This document shows positions 36,286-50,200 of a DNA stretch of 64,000 nt, in pieces; positions within the stretch are counted from its first letter, which is position 1; each line of letters begins with the position of its first letter. The notes beneath the pieces are model-generated. The model was not told the origin of the DNA and did no database searches. It was given only the letters and a program-made list of their open reading frames with translations. The stretch covers positions 117,699,801-117,763,800 of the forward strand of contig NC_084663.1 of NCBI RefSeq assembly GCF_028389875.1, given 5' to 3'. A program made the position numbers and the translations under genes. This DNA is from Rhea pennata (taxonomy: Eukaryota; Chordata; Aves; Rheiformes; Rheidae).

Positions 36286-39200
36286 GCCAGTGCTGCTGGT
36301 GTGACTGAGATGCCCCCAGTTACCCCCAGGTCCCTGGGGTCATAGCAGAAAAACTGGAGCTAGGAGGGGCAACAGGCCTCATTGCCATTTAACTTGTGCA
36401 ACACTTGTCTGTTTTTATTGTGGTCATGCCTTGGCACCCATGTGCTGTGCCACAGAAAACTGAACACACATCGAGCTGCGGAAGCTTCATATATTTTTTA
36501 TACCATAGGAACACAACATACCAGTTTTCACCATGTAATACTGTTCTTCAGACTAGGCCAGTTCCCTTGCAGGCCACATGTTGGTCGTCATGTGCTATAA
36601 AGATAAGATAACAAAGAGAAGTGAATATCATCATTTAAATCCAGAAGAACTGCCCTGATAGTCAGACCTAATGTTTGCCTTGCCCTGTCCTGACACAGAC
36701 AGGAGCTATGAGTGGATGCTTAGAGAGCAAGTAAGAAGGGAAGTGTCACGGATTTCCATCACAGCCTCTGGTAGTCAGCAGCTTGTTCCGAATGTGCTGA
36801 GAAGTGTCCTTTCATGGCAATGCTTCTTAAAGTTTGGTTTCTAAATGGACATCCAGGAAGAGACCTATAAAGGCAGGATGATGGCCTTACGGCACAGTAC
36901 CTGAAAGCACATTTTCTATTTATTTTTCTTCATCAGAGAGCACAGAGGAAATCTCATTAGGATGCTGCCATTGCTCCTGTTTGGTCTCCTTGAGCCCCCA
37001 GCAAGCTCATCCTGGATATTTGACGTTCCCTGGGCCCTAGTGGTAACTCCAAAAGTATAGTAATTTCTGCGTTTTGGTGAATTCTAGGAACAGAGGTGAG
37101 AAGCAACATATATTCAAGGAAATCCAGAAGAGGTTGTTTGATGTGCACTTATCAGATGAAATAATCTGTTGGAAAAAAGGTCCTCTCCCTATTGCCTATA
37201 TTTATAGTGAGCTAGCCAATGCCACTGGAAACCCGATTAGCAAGGAACAGTATGTTCCTTGTATGCTTACTTTCATTCAAGTTACATTTTATTCTCTTAC
37301 AAACCTTCGCTCAAGGTCAAAATTTAGGTGCAAGGACTGCTGGACTGTGGGTATTAAAGAAAGATCTTACTTGGAGGGGGAATAAATAGAGGCATAGCAG
37401 ACAGTTAATTTTGCATTTCAGTCCTGCCACAGGCTGCCAGAAGGTAAATCTCTGCGGCTACCTGGTTTACAGAAGGTACCTAACTGACACGTGGTGCCAG
37501 ACTGTCTATTTCTGCACCATAACTCTTGCATATTGAAGTGAAAAATGATAAAAAGGTGGTGAGAGTTGATTTTTTTTTCCTCCACTCTCTGGATCTAGCT
37601 AAGATTCACCTCAGATTCACCTCTCGGGCCCTGGGAGCTGAACTGCTGTGAGTAAAACTGCACAGGCACCTGCGGGGCTAGCTTGGCTTGAACAGCCTGG
37701 AAAAGCAATCTAGCCTGCACGTGCAGAGTTGGTATGAAGTTACTGTTTGCACGTTTTTCCCAGAATCATTTTGCATTGTTAGGTGAGAAGCTGATAATAA
37801 ACAAAAAATTGCAAGGGCAGAATGTTCCATCAGATTGGAGGTCCTTAAGCCTGCTGTTGCCATGGGCCTGAATAAAGACCACAGGTTTGAGGCTTATGTG
37901 CACAACAATGAACCAGAACAGTCGCTGAATCAACAGTTTCCCTGACAAATTACCCTGCCAGTTGCAATTAGAGGTCATAAGGAAAAAGGAAATAGGAGCT
38001 AAGGCTCTGGGAACAATGGGGTAGATCCTCCGCTGATACGACCCCACTTGGCCAAAGGGTTACGCTTAGTTCTGCCCACTGGGGACCTGAGGAGTTGGAG
38101 GTGGGAGATACTAGTAGGGGCTAATAGAGTGAGGTACCGTGGCCAGTAAGGTAGGGGTGATGGCCAGGAACATGACAGAGAAGGGAGATTTGGCGGGGCA
38201 TATTGAAGTGGGGGGAGCAGAAGAAGTGCTGCTGAAGGGCAGGTACTGAGAGAAGAGCATTTCCCCCATGTCAGGTAACCATGCTCTGCTGATCAGCACC
38301 TGCTACCTGATCGTTGGGATCAAATCAGGCTGAATGCCTGCAGCTTAGCTAATATGTTGTTTTTTTTTTTTCTCATAAAAGTGTGAAAGCTACTGCATTT
38401 AGAAAGAAAACTAGAACTATAATATTCCAAGAATCCATCTGCAGGATGTTAGGCAATATCAAACAATGTATTTCTGTAAAGGTCATCTGTGTTTAGTGGT
38501 GTATGGTGTACCTGCCATAAAACTACTGTTACAGCTCATGAGACAAATACCAAATTAAGCACTTTTTAGAGCAAGTGCTCTTACACTGAGGTATCACATT
38601 TTATTTTGCTTGGCTCTTCATCTTGGAAGGTTGGTGGCCCCTAGCCCAGTGTTTTAATTCTGGGGATGGAGCGGAGGAATTTTTTCAGCAAGCCTGGGTG
38701 TGCCCCTAAAAATAACATGCTGTAGCCCAACCAGAAATTCTGGGTCTGCTGGAGAAATTATTGCATTAGAGTCTTTGACTCTTTTTCTGCTGAATCAGAT
38801 CAGATGGTCATAATCTAGATTTAGCAGCCACGCATTTTCCATCTGTATTTATGTACATTTTCCCTTTTCTTTGATCTGAAGGACATTCATAAACATTGTT
38901 GGAAACTAGCCTTTAAAAACAATGACACTTGCAAGCTCTGCCCTAGAAGTGGCAAGAATAAGTACTTTGCTGGAACATTTTTGGCAGAGTATGGGCTTTT
39001 GCTTCTTGTCATTTGAAGGCAGTTGACTAGGACCATTTCTCTACTTGAACCTGCCCATGAATTCAGGTCAGCGGACAGCTCTGGTCTCAAGGAACAGACT
39101 CCTGCCCACGTCCCCAGTGAAACATAGCATGACCTTTTGCAGCCTGCTTCGCCAAGCAATCACATTTGTGCTGGTCCCTTGAGCAATTGCTTGAGAAAGG

Positions 39201-40454
39201 CTTCATGGAGGTTTCACACGCGTAGCTGATGGCTCCAGCTGGATAAGGAGATTAGGGAGTGAATTTGGCACAGCAATAATGAAGTGTAAAAATGAAACAG
39301 GATGCCATAAGATATTATATAAGATAATTACTACTCCGGTTATCAACTGTAAAGAATGTGCTGCTTACTTCTGATTGCTCATATCTTCTATTTTTATCGG
39401 TTTCCTCCTGCTTGTCTTTGTGCATGGTTTCCCTGTGTAGCAAGTCTGACCTAACCAATTGCAAATAAAGATAATACTGATAACTATAAAGTGAGTTCAA
39501 AAGAATAAAAGGGTGGGGGGGCAAACTCACTTCAAACTTGCCCACTCAGACTACTTGTGTCCGTGAAGTATTTTGCAGATGGACTACTTAATACCAGAGG
39601 TTTGATCTTTTATACCTGCAGCAGAAAAGATTTCTGATGGGTATAATCAAAAGCCAGCTACTGCAAATGCAAGTTCTCAGAGTGTCAGGAAATACGAAGC
39701 AGGGCCTGAAGCTATCAGGAGGGGAAGGTAGGTTTTGCAGCAAAGGCAGAGGTCGCACTCTCAATCTGGGCTTCCTGGGAGAAGCTTGTGCACATCAGGT
39801 TGCATGGTGGTACAGATAAGTTCAGACGTACTTCCCTGGGCTCCGCAGCGCCTGCATGTAAACCACTTCTTGCTGTTGCTTAGAGCATATAGGCCTCAGC
39901 CACAGCCCTACACCTCAGCTTTCTTATGGCCGGAGTTGGCATCTGGTTGCCTTAAAGCTGAAGCTGGTCCACCCACACAACATCTGTGTGGACCCATGCT
40001 GACATAGCCTCAGGAAAACTTAACCCAGCTCCAGTAAATAGTGCACACTACCAGAGCAAGGGGGGCTGCAGCCTGCTGTATACTACATACTGCTCTGCAT
40101 GTGGCTGGGGAAGGCCACCGCTGGTAGAGGCATTGCAGGAGACCTTCCTGCAACAGCTTTGCAAGCGCTGCTTGAAGAGGTATGCTTGAGATTTGGAGGG
40201 TTGCAGTGGACACAGTGTCATGCAGAGCCTGGGCAACCCAGTTGGGTTTCCAGGGCAGGCAGAAAAGGGCTGAAGAGGGAGACCTCGGCCAGCCATAATT
40301 TGGAAACCAAATAACCTAGCTAAGAAACACCGTGGAGCGTCTTCTCCCAAGTGTGAGGGTTGACCTTCTCCTCCATGAGACAGTCTTGTCCATGTGCTGC
40401 AATTATTTATATGTTTTACACATATGATATGCAGCCCTACAAAACAGAACTTCT

Positions 40455-40484
40455 CATATATGTATGTATATATGCTATATGTAT

Positions 40485-40527
<43 letters not shown>

Positions 40528-40533
40528 CATATA
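40455..40533. repeat. AT/GTAT microsatellite
   Basis: Alternating ATATAT with ATGT units, about 79 bases and likely length-polymorphic. Tyr/Ile-rich frames across it are not genes. Confidence 0.95.
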
Positions 40534-41580
40534 GCAGAGAGGGTATTTGATTTTGGCTGAGGCCTTTGTACAGTACTATCACATCATCGTTAACAAAGCA
40601 GGGCTTAAATTATGAATGCCATTTCTGTTCTTTAAAGCGTAAGTAGCTACAGAGTGATGCCTGTGCCTGGAGGTGTGCTCACCGTGACCACCAACCAGCA
40701 ACAAGGCTAGCTACTAGAGTAAGGCATAGCTAGAGAAACCAGGGATTTTAGCCATTGGGGAACAGAGAAATATAAATCGCTGATAGTGTCCCAAGGTATT
40801 CTATATCTTCAAAGCTAAAACTTTTAAAGCTTGGACCAAAGAAAGTGAAACACATTTGCCTAATGACTTTAAGCTTCTTCAGTCTCAGCAAGTAGGAAAT
40901 TGGAAAACATGAATGCTGGTTAATGGTAATTACATGATGGCTTTTGTTGCTGGCTTTTTGTCTGTGGCAAACATGACCAGCAAGAAAACTAATCACACAT
41001 CTCTAGGCACACCTTGGCCAGCCAACACTCTTTCTCCTCTCCAGTACAGTCTGAGGTGGGTCTTGTTTCAGCCATCCGGTATTAGTAAGTTGTAATGACA
41101 GAGGAAGCTGGGATTGTGTTTACAAGCCCTGGAGGACGCTGTGCAATGCAGGCAGCAGCTTGACACACGCATTATGGCTCCAGAACTGTTATTGTACAAT
41201 ACAGAGCTATATAGAAAGGGATTTCAGAGCCTTTTTGAAGGAGTGCACACAAACAGGCCAGCCTGGTTGACCTGAACCCTGTGATCTGATGGCACATACG
41301 TTAATCTGGTGATTAAAATGGTTCTAGCCTTAAAAATCCTGGGACAACAGAGCATCCCATCCAGCTCCAGCCAGGCTAGCCTCCTGAGTGGCATCTTGTG
41401 CAGAGCAGCAGGTCCCATGTGGCCCAGGACCTCACTCCCTTGCCAGGAGTGCTGAGTGACATCCTACCACCCAGTTTCAACCCTGGTTAATAGGGTGAAC
41501 TATTTCTTTTTTTCTGTGAGCCTGGGAAACAGCTCTGAGGAAAAACATCTGAGTCCACAAGCACAGGGTATAATTAATAT

Positions 41581-41586
41581 TTTATT
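41581..41586 (-). terminator. probable KCNE1 poly(A) signal
   Basis: TTTATT on + reads AATAAA on -, 2.2 kb downstream of the KCNE1 stop. It would define a long 3' UTR of about 2.2 kb, consistent with the long 3' UTR of mammalian KCNE1. No other AATAAA on - was noticed between it and the stop. Confidence 0.5.
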
Positions 41587-43797
41587 AGTTTTATACAACT
41601 GAAAAAAATAAAGGAAAAAGGAGAACTATGAGATTAAAGGTAATATGTTCCATGGTGGGAGTCTACAACTGTCATCAAAAGGTGATTTATACTCTGGCTA
41701 CACAGGAAAGCATTATGACAGTGTTTCCCTCTTTTTTAAAATAAATAAAAAGGCAGAGCTCAAAAGAAAAAAAAGGGGAAGTTAACTAATGCTGACAATC
41801 ACCCCTGTCACAAATAATTACACTACAGGTATTAAAACAAGGTAGCCAGCCAGTGCCCAGAACCAAAATACCCCAAAATACATGGTATGGAGGGGGAGCT
41901 GCAGGAGGGAGCTGTTTTGTCAAGCTTAATGTTTAAAGATTTTAATTTAATTAAAGACTATTTTTTAATGTAAGTTTAAATATTCTTAGTAATGTTGCAC
42001 AGGCCTGACTCTGGAGAACCAGAAAGTAAGATTACTTGTATTCCCATAGAGAGAGGGCAATGCAAGTAACAAACGGACTACACAGTGAGAACACAGAAGA
42101 CCAGTGCCCAAGGTGGGAAGTCAGCCTTTTTCCAAAGACTGGCTTTGATTTACATTCCTTTAGAGGAAAAAAATGACTCCAATAATTAAACCAATGGAGA
42201 TTTTCCAAGCTGGTCAGGACACTCAAAACACATACGTTGCCCTCAGCTTAATGGTAGGTGCCATATAAATAGCTTTGAAAACTATCTTGTTTTCTAATTG
42301 TAATAAGGTCAGGTATTCTGGGAACACTATGATTGCTTTAATAAAAGTGCAATGCTAACGAAGTACTTGTGCAAGGAAGAGAATATGCTGTGACTCGTAT
42401 CCCTTGCCTGTTCAGACACTTGGGTAGCTATCTGTCCCCGCTCTACCCTCGCTTTGCCTTTGAAGCAGCTGCTCTGCATGGCTTTCTTACAAGCTTTTCC
42501 CACTTCTCTTTACTATCCAACAGCTAAAAATGGCACATCTATCTGCAGAGTAGAAATGAAAATCCCCTTCTGCCCAGACAATTGCTGCTTTGATCCCAAA
42601 CAAGAAAACAGGCCTCAAGCTGGCTAGGTTGCTGTTTTGAGTAACGCAATGTCCAAGGGAGCTGTATTTTTCTGTATTAACACAGACAGCTGATACTTTT
42701 GCCACAGAAGCCAAGTCTGGCTGTTGTCTTTCCCCCAAGAGCTCAGCAGAGATGGCCCATAGAAGGAGACCATCAGGAGGCCAAGGACAGGAAAATGTTA
42801 CTGGCATGGACCTCTCTTTGGACACTGTAATAAAGAACCATACTGAGTGAGGCTACTCCTGGGAGCTGAAGGAACTGCTCATGGGTGTAATCAAGCACAG
42901 ACATAAGCTGAATCAGTGATTAAATATCAGACATTTTATGAGACAACTCATCAGTGTGGAAATCCACTTCCCAACCAAGGGCTGGCATGACAATTAAATG
43001 GGATCTAAACTCTCAAAATATTACACACTTGCATGGCATAGACCCTATGTGCCTGAGTCTTCGCACAAGGGTGATTAACACTGACAGTTTAAGACTTGAT
43101 TCTTGAGAAGGAACAGTAAAAGCAGTCAGCAAGGCTGGTCTGTGGGACCTGCCGGAAATTAGGGTCAGTCACTAAAAAATTTCCCTCAAAAGTTTGCATT
43201 TTTTCACAGAAATTCTTTTCAGTGAGAAATAGAAACCTCTTTCTAAAATTTTATCTCAAGAAAGTGAATGATTTGGAAAGAAATAGGTTGTCTACAACAT
43301 CGCACATTCTATAAAATGATTATTTTATACTGGAAAAAAATACAAATGAAATATTTCAGCTACTTTTTCTTTGAAGAAGCTGGTCTTATTTGAAAATAGC
43401 ATTGCCTAAACTGTCCTTGACTGTTAATATTTCTAGTCTATGCCTGATCCATTTTGGTTTTAATTACACTGACTGCTGCAAGCATTTACACTGGCAACAT
43501 TTGCCAAAATGTGCATTTTTCCCTGGGTGAAGCTGATGAATCCACGATGCTCCCTCTGATGGTGTTGGCACCCTCTTGATCTTAGGGTGGCAGCAACAAG
43601 GGACTTGTGATCAGGCACTTTTGCAACAGCATGATCATCGCAAACCTGTCAGCTTCACCGTTAATTCACAATTTTTCAGGCTGGTTGAGGCCAGTGCGGG
43701 TGGCTCTGCTTGGCCGGCCAGGCAAAAAGCTAACCTCGTTCACACCAGGTGATATTCAGGTTGTCCCTCTGTAAAGTTCATCCTTTCTCCCATTTTG
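41587..43797 (-). other. KCNE1: probable KCNE1 3' UTR
   Basis: The sequence between the KCNE1 stop and the first AATAAA on - contains no convincing open frame or repeat family. Its extent depends on that poly(A) signal being used. Confidence 0.45.
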
Positions 43798-44189
43798 CTA
43801 GGAGGACTTCACCTCAGGAATCTGTGTGTTTGGCTGCTCAACAGCCAGTGGGTTTTCAAAGACACAGCACAATTTGTAATTTTCGATGAGCTTGGCCTGA
43901 AAATATGCCCTGTCCTCCTTGGGCCAGATGTCTGAGGCAATGTACATGTTGTAGGGGTCATGGGAGTCCTCCAGCTTCCTGGCACGGATGTTGGTCACCA
44001 TGACTCCCACCGTGAAGAAGCCAAAGAGGCCGATCAGCAGCAGCACATAGACAATTTCCAGGCTGCCACCAGCACTTTGGACCTGAGAAGGGACCTGAGA
44101 AGGTGCAGAGCTGTTTGTCCGCTCCAGGTAGACTTGAAACAGCTTGGAGAGGAATGAATTCAGTGCTGTGTTGTTAGACAGCACCAACA

Positions 44190-44190
<1 letters not shown>
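43798..44190 (-). CDS. KCNE1: KCNE1 (minK), potassium channel beta subunit
   Basis: A complete 130-residue single-exon CDS, from ATG at 44190 to TAG at 43798; human is 129. KCNE1 pairs with KCNQ1 to form the slow delayed-rectifier current IKs at the plasma membrane. Visible features are sequons NNT (6-8) and NSS (26-28), and one span at about 46-68 with the gating triplet F59-T60-V61 (F-T-L in human). The juxtamembrane [16 protein letters not shown] carries the conserved D-P-Y, and the tail [15 protein letters not shown] is nearly identical to human. At the position of human Ser102 (a PKC site) there is Asn104. On -, a good acceptor (CTGTTTTTTATACTTTTCTAG) starts the exon at 44259, leaving 69 bases of 5' UTR. 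That leader ends in 29 adenines and a G directly before the ATG. An upstream non-coding exon is implied. Confidence 0.97.

Positions 44191-44191
<1 letters not shown>

Positions 44192-44220
<29 letters not shown>
44192..44220 (-). repeat. poly(A)29 tract in the KCNE1 5' UTR
   Basis: 29 consecutive T on + (A on the mRNA strand), one base upstream of the KCNE1 ATG. It lies inside the predicted exon, between the acceptor at 44260 and the start codon. Length is likely polymorphic or sequencing-sensitive. Confidence 0.95.
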
Positions 44221-44259
44221 CTGTCTCTTGTACTTCTTCCTTCCTTATTTGGGGTTTTC

Positions 44260-47200
44260 CTAGAAAAGTATAAAAAACAGGGACATTCATCAGATAAATA
44301 TTCATTTCTCTCTTTCTCTCTTTAATGGCTTCCTTCCTCAACAAGGAAACTATTTCAGGGCAGGGGCAGAAGCAATGCAACTGGAAGGGCCTGGAAAGGT
44401 CATCCTCTTCATCTCCTGTATCAAGGCATGGTCAGCTAGGCTGAGTCCATCCCTCAGAAATATTTGTCTTAAAAATCTCTACAACACATGTCCTCAGTCT
44501 TCACATGCTGCCATGCTCAACTATCCCAGTTTATGGCCACTCACTCGGATACTAGCCCAGGCCTCTTGGGCTGCTATTTAAAGCTTATGACTTCTCTGAT
44601 CCCTGACAGGTATGAGGAATATCTTGCTCCTACTCTGCAGCAACTGTTTCCAGTTTTGAAGATGGTTATCATGACTCCCCTCAATCCTCTCTAAATTCAG
44701 CTTAAGGATTGAATTTGGAAACCAGACTTTTGTATCTGAGCCTCAGTGTGTGGCAACAACTCTCAAGCTCTGCAGCAAGTACCTCAGTTTCGCTCCTGAA
44801 GAGAAGACTTACCTTTCTTCTGTAACTGTCATAAACAACGTACACCATGAAAAACCAAGCAACCAAACATCCTACATGAATTTATCCTAAGTTAATTTAA
44901 TACAGCTTCCCAATGTGCAGTGGCACACAGAGGGTGCCCAAGGAGTAGGCAAACAGAGAGGTAGTGATTGTCTACCCAGGAGTTACACACTGGAAATGAA
45001 ATTCCCTTTTATCTTCCCTCCTGTGAAATAGCAGCCCTCCCCCAGGTAATTCACTGCTTTCTCTTCCAAACTAAATTGCTATACAACCTGTGTTTTATTC
45101 TATGAGTTAAAGGATTTTCACTGGAATCACTGCGAATCAGGAATCGGGCAGTAGATGGTACCACTGAGGAGCACCTGAACATCCAAGATATCCGAGTCGT
45201 GGCATTCTCTGGATTATAGAAGGTGAAGGGTCCTTTTCCACTTTCCAGTGTCAGCCATAAATAACTTAAAAAGGGCAATCCCATCAGCACTGCATTCCCA
45301 AAGCTTCTGTGGCCAGGTAATGTGACTGATAATCTCACTACAATGTCTAATCAAAATGTCTCTAGAAAATTAAGACAACGGTTTCTCTCTTTTTTGCCCT
45401 TAGCACACCTGAATAAGGTACTGTTATTCAAGGTTACTTTTGTGAGAGCAATCTTGTGATAACATAAGATGGCTGTCAGTGCTTTCTACAGTTTTAAATC
45501 TGTGAGGGCAGGCCAGTGTATTACCAAAAGCTTTTCCAGCATACTTATTTTTTTCTTTTTTTTAAGAGGTGCTATATTATATTCATTTATAATACATCAA
45601 GGATGAAATGAACCCTTGGGCAGAAAGCCACTGAAAGTCCTCGGCAGCAATTGCACCCCTCCGTGAGGGTGACATTAATGATGCATTGATATTGTGCAGG
45701 ACCTCTGCAAAGGAGAGAGTTTAACTGTGCCCGCAGCCTCCAGCTGCCAGCAATGACACTGCAGTAGATGCAATACATCTGGAGGCTTCTTTGAATTGTC
45801 TGTGCCTAGTTATAGTATGAATGCTGTAAAAGCAGATGCTGAGAGACAGAGGAAGTGAGAAAAGATAATTGATCCTATAACCTTCTGTTCCTCATAAGAA
45901 CAACAATTATTTACTCAGTATGGTCTGTGCTAGCAGGTGCCATTACAATTGAATGAAATACATGAAAAATGCAGACACGAATACAACCAAATATACACTC
46001 ATAAATTAGTTGTAAATACAACTGTATGTGCTGATTTTAACTCCAGAATTGTCTGAACCACTTCAATAGACCTCCAAGCTTTGCAATCATGGATTTGGAG
46101 CTGGGTTTACTTAGAAGTCAGACACTCAGTGCAGGATTATAAATTCTGTAGAGAAAGCAGTGCTCTTCCCCTCACCATACAATCTCAGGGGACATGAGTG
46201 ACATCAGCCCACACCAAGTGAAATCAGACTCCTTCTCTTGGCAAGTGGGTAACTACTGAGAGTTGAGGAGAGGCTCCTGTGGGCTGAGATTCATGCTGCA
46301 GCAGGTGGTTCGTATGGCAGAGGGGGACAAAATCCTCTATATAAAACAATATTTTGATCCAGCTTGTTTCTTTGGTTTCATGAGTCAAAGCTACAGGAAA
46401 TAACATCTTGACAGCTTGAGCTTAATAGTTAAAATCTATTCACATTGCACAGCTGTTTTCAGATCCTTGTAAAAGGAAAGGGAGAGAAAAATGAAGTTTA
46501 AACCTTTATCTGAGATTACTCCTCATAAGTGTGGGGAGCATGTCAACACTGTAAAATGTAAAACTGCTAACAAATCATTGCAATAACTTTAAATCAAAAT
46601 AAGGAAGAATGTCATTGGATCTCTCACCTTACTCTGGAAAGATAGGTAAATATTTGCTCATGATAATTATCAGTAGCACTGAAGACACTTCAGGTGCTTA
46701 TGAGTTGACATCTTGAGGTTGGAAATCCTCAGCTACCTCCCTATATTCCCATGAATTACTGTACCTGCATGAGCTTTCTTTCATAAACTCAGAAATAGAT
46801 TTCTTAACTGTATGGAAGTGAAAAAAAGAAAAAAGAAAGAAAGAGGAAAAAAAGAGATAGAAATGTACACAAACTCCACTTGTTATGTTTTAACATGGTG
46901 TCCACCTTTCCAGTGCTTATCAAAAGCTGACCTGGGGCCAATACAGTTTTCAAAGCTAAACTGAATAGATCACCCACGTCTAGGGTGCACACAAGGAGGC
47001 TGAAGGCTTTTGGGAGGTTTCTGAGGGTTGCAGGGTTGCTTGCGCACTGTTTGGGCTGGAAGGTAGCAGGGAGCTGCCTGTTGTCAGAGCAGCCCCATCT
47101 CTGTAACCGCAGCAAACAGCGAAAACCAGAGAGGTTAAGAGAGGGAAGAGGCAAGCTCTTGTTCCCCAGGAAATCTGCTTCTGCAATCTAAGCAAGCCTA

Positions 47201-50200
47201 AAGGCCTCCTTCACCACTGCACAAGCCCCATTCAGTTCCACCAAAATCCGTGCAGTTACCAGTTCAGAGCTGAATTACACAGGATTGGAAAGAGCCACCT
47301 GTGCTGGTGGTCTAGTCCATGACACATAGTCACATCTCTCTGTCTGAAATAGTTTTGATTTTTACCAGAACTGGACTGGCTTACTGCTCTCCGTTGCCCT
47401 CACCAGACAACTGCTGTCAGCATCAAATTGAGATCATTGCCCCAGTCTCCCTGTTGCACACCCCTAAAGAACTCCAAGTGAAATTGTGCCCACTCCAAGA
47501 TCAGCAGGACCTGGGTCCCACCCCTGCAAGCATGCACCCCGCCTGGGACTGGTGTCCTCATCCCACAGTGCCCAGCAGCAGGTTTCAGTCTGTGCTCGGG
47601 TCACTTGTCCTGCTATTCTGGGAGGCAAGCACTGAGCAGCAGCAGTTCGCTGCCATGTTAAAAAATTACCTCAGGCAAAACTCTAAATATGTCAGCAAAA
47701 TTTTGACTTGCCAGTAATTTAGAGGGAATTCCCTAAGGCTAATATCAGCCTGAGCCATAGGCTGCTCTCAGCTGTATTGCTGTTCCTCTGCCCATTACAC
47801 TAAAAACAGATCACATATATTTCCAAAGTAAAGTGATGCTCAGTTTCTCTGCAGCACGCTGTGTTGGGAGCTGCATTTGAGTTTACTGGCAGTGCTGATG
47901 TACTGCCAGCACCGCCCAAGATTATCTTCCATTAAATGATGAGGGTCTGAATCACTGCTCCACTGGTGGTGGTCAGTGACACAGAGCAGCACCACTGGGA
48001 CTGGCCTCACCATCTGAGCGTTGTCCTTCCTCTCTCCCACCAGGTGCATTTACCCTCTTTTCCTCAAGCCACAGATGGATCTCCTTTGGCTGACCTCTTT
48101 GTGGAGGAGTTGAGTTTAACATGACAGGCAAAATGCCATGGACAGGGTCTGGAGTTGGGAAATGGCCAAGAGCAGGACTCTAGGACACAGACCTACACTG
48201 TGAATGTCTGTATTTGGCCAGGTGGATGTGATGCACTGTTTCTTCAGTTAGTTGAGGAAGGATGCATCTGAAGGCAGCTTTATCACCCCTTCCAAAGCAC
48301 TTTAAAACATTGCTCAGATCAGCAGGTTCTCAGCAGGTCTAAAACAGTACAATTCCATCTAATTTCAGTGAAGATCAGAGGATCTTGGACAGTGTTTCCT
48401 TTTGCTGTTTGCTGGCTAGTATTGTTTGGGATTCTTTAACCTGGACGTTATTCTATGCAAAAATTTCCACAGGGATGTACTTTACACAAGTGGGCTAGTG
48501 CTAACAGTTACTTGTAATGATGAGATTTCACTGGTGTAGAAAAAAAAAATCCCAAACCCACCACCAACCCTATCCCTCAAATACCTCCAAAGGCCCCCAT
48601 ATAAGGAAAAAAAATATCCTAGACCACTTATGCCCAAGTACACCAAGGTCTGTTCATATTCCCCCCGCCCTCAATCCCTGTAGGGGTGGTCATCTGCTGC
48701 TCGCTCAGTTCTCTGTAGCTTAGGTAAGAGCTATGGGGCACAGCTGAGAGAAGAGAAGGGAGACTTCCTAGTGATGGAAAGCTGTTCTCTAGGGTAAAAA
48801 GTGTAAAATAAATCCCTGGTGGCCACTTGGCTTGTGGTTGCATCTTCCCTTTGTGGCAAGGCTCTGAAGTGGAAGGAGAACTGGACTGAGAGTAGCCTCC
48901 TGAGGAGGGGGATGAGGGACCTCTGGCAGTGGACACCTATTGAGATTGCACTTTAACGGTAAACACAGGGAAGTAGTGAAGAAAGATTTAAGCCACCAAG
49001 ACTTGCTGGTTTAAGAAGACTGCTTGTGCTAGAGGGCTGTGATGGCCATACTTGGAGAGGACTCAGTTGCTCCTGGAGCTGTGAAGCAAGAGATGCTGTA
49101 GGATTGGAGGACAGAGGTGGATTGAGTGTGAACAGTTCTTGCACGTGCAGCAGCTTTCAGCCAACTCAGAGACCATCAGTGAGCATGGCTGAGGCCACAT
49201 TTCACAGACCTTTCACAATCTCTTCTTTAAAACATCCAAGTGCTTATAGCTACAGAGGGCTTGAGCTGTGAAATGGAAGTCAACAAGACTGCCTGTATTA
49301 CTCCGGCTCAGTCTGACCCTGTTTTGGGGCTAGAGAGAGCACCTGGAGAGCACTCTGAGCCCGGCTCTGTATCAGGGCAGCTGCATCTACTGCTGTTGGG
49401 GTGTAGCAATGGGACATCACTGGATAGCCTCATTTGCTCTAAACTGATATTTGAATTCAAATAGAGCAATTTGCAGCTGCAGAGCATCTGGCATCATTTA
49501 ATATTTACTTCTGTCTGCATTGAAAATGTCAGAGCTGACTTACATCTGTCTGGTTCCCAAAAAAGGCAAAACAAAATGGGTTTGTCTGCTCCAAGGCAGG
49601 CTGAAGGCTGCTCTAGAAACCTGGATACCTCTGCCTCGGACTCGTGCAAGCAGAGTGCATCCAACCCAGCTGGAGCAATCAGCTCCAGCCTGTTCCATCC
49701 TGTTGATGTTTGAGTATCTGACCAAAGCTGATTTCTGACAGCTGAGCTTCAATGGAGCACATGCTGTGGGATGTTGTTGGGACCCAACTAACTGTTAGGG
49801 TTTAAAAAGAAAAGATACAGTTTTCTGGCATGTAATGTTCCTAGAGGTTGTCAGACTCAACTTTGTAGCTCAATGGGAATTTTGTCCTTGAACATTAAGT
49901 GGGCAAATTGGTTTGCTTTGGCTAGCTGTAGTTTTCTTCCCTGGTGAGTTAAAATGTGATATTTATGTTGTAGACAGAGGTGGATGTTAAATGACAGATG
50001 CTCCTCTCCTGGTATAATTTTCTCAGCTCTCATAAATTTACACCAAGCAAAGATCTCCAGCAATTTCTCCCTCACATCGCTGCTAAGAGCATCAGTAGTA
50101 ACCAAGCAGAAGAACCTTGGGGAAGCTAGAGCAATATATACCTTTAGAAAATACAGCACAGTAGTGACTTCTCATGAGCTGATGACACACACAGAAAGCC

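Larger units (their letters stand above)
26160..41580. other. long gene-poor stretch between the two KCNE genes
   Basis: No further coding exon was recognised. It should contain upstream non-coding exon(s) of the KCNE-like gene; a candidate promoter at 27400-27660 is listed separately. Also present are a CR1 fragment near 31.4 kb, a GGAA microsatellite near 36.27 kb and an AT microsatellite near 40.5 kb. The remaining open frames are short and compositionally unremarkable. Confidence 0.5.
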
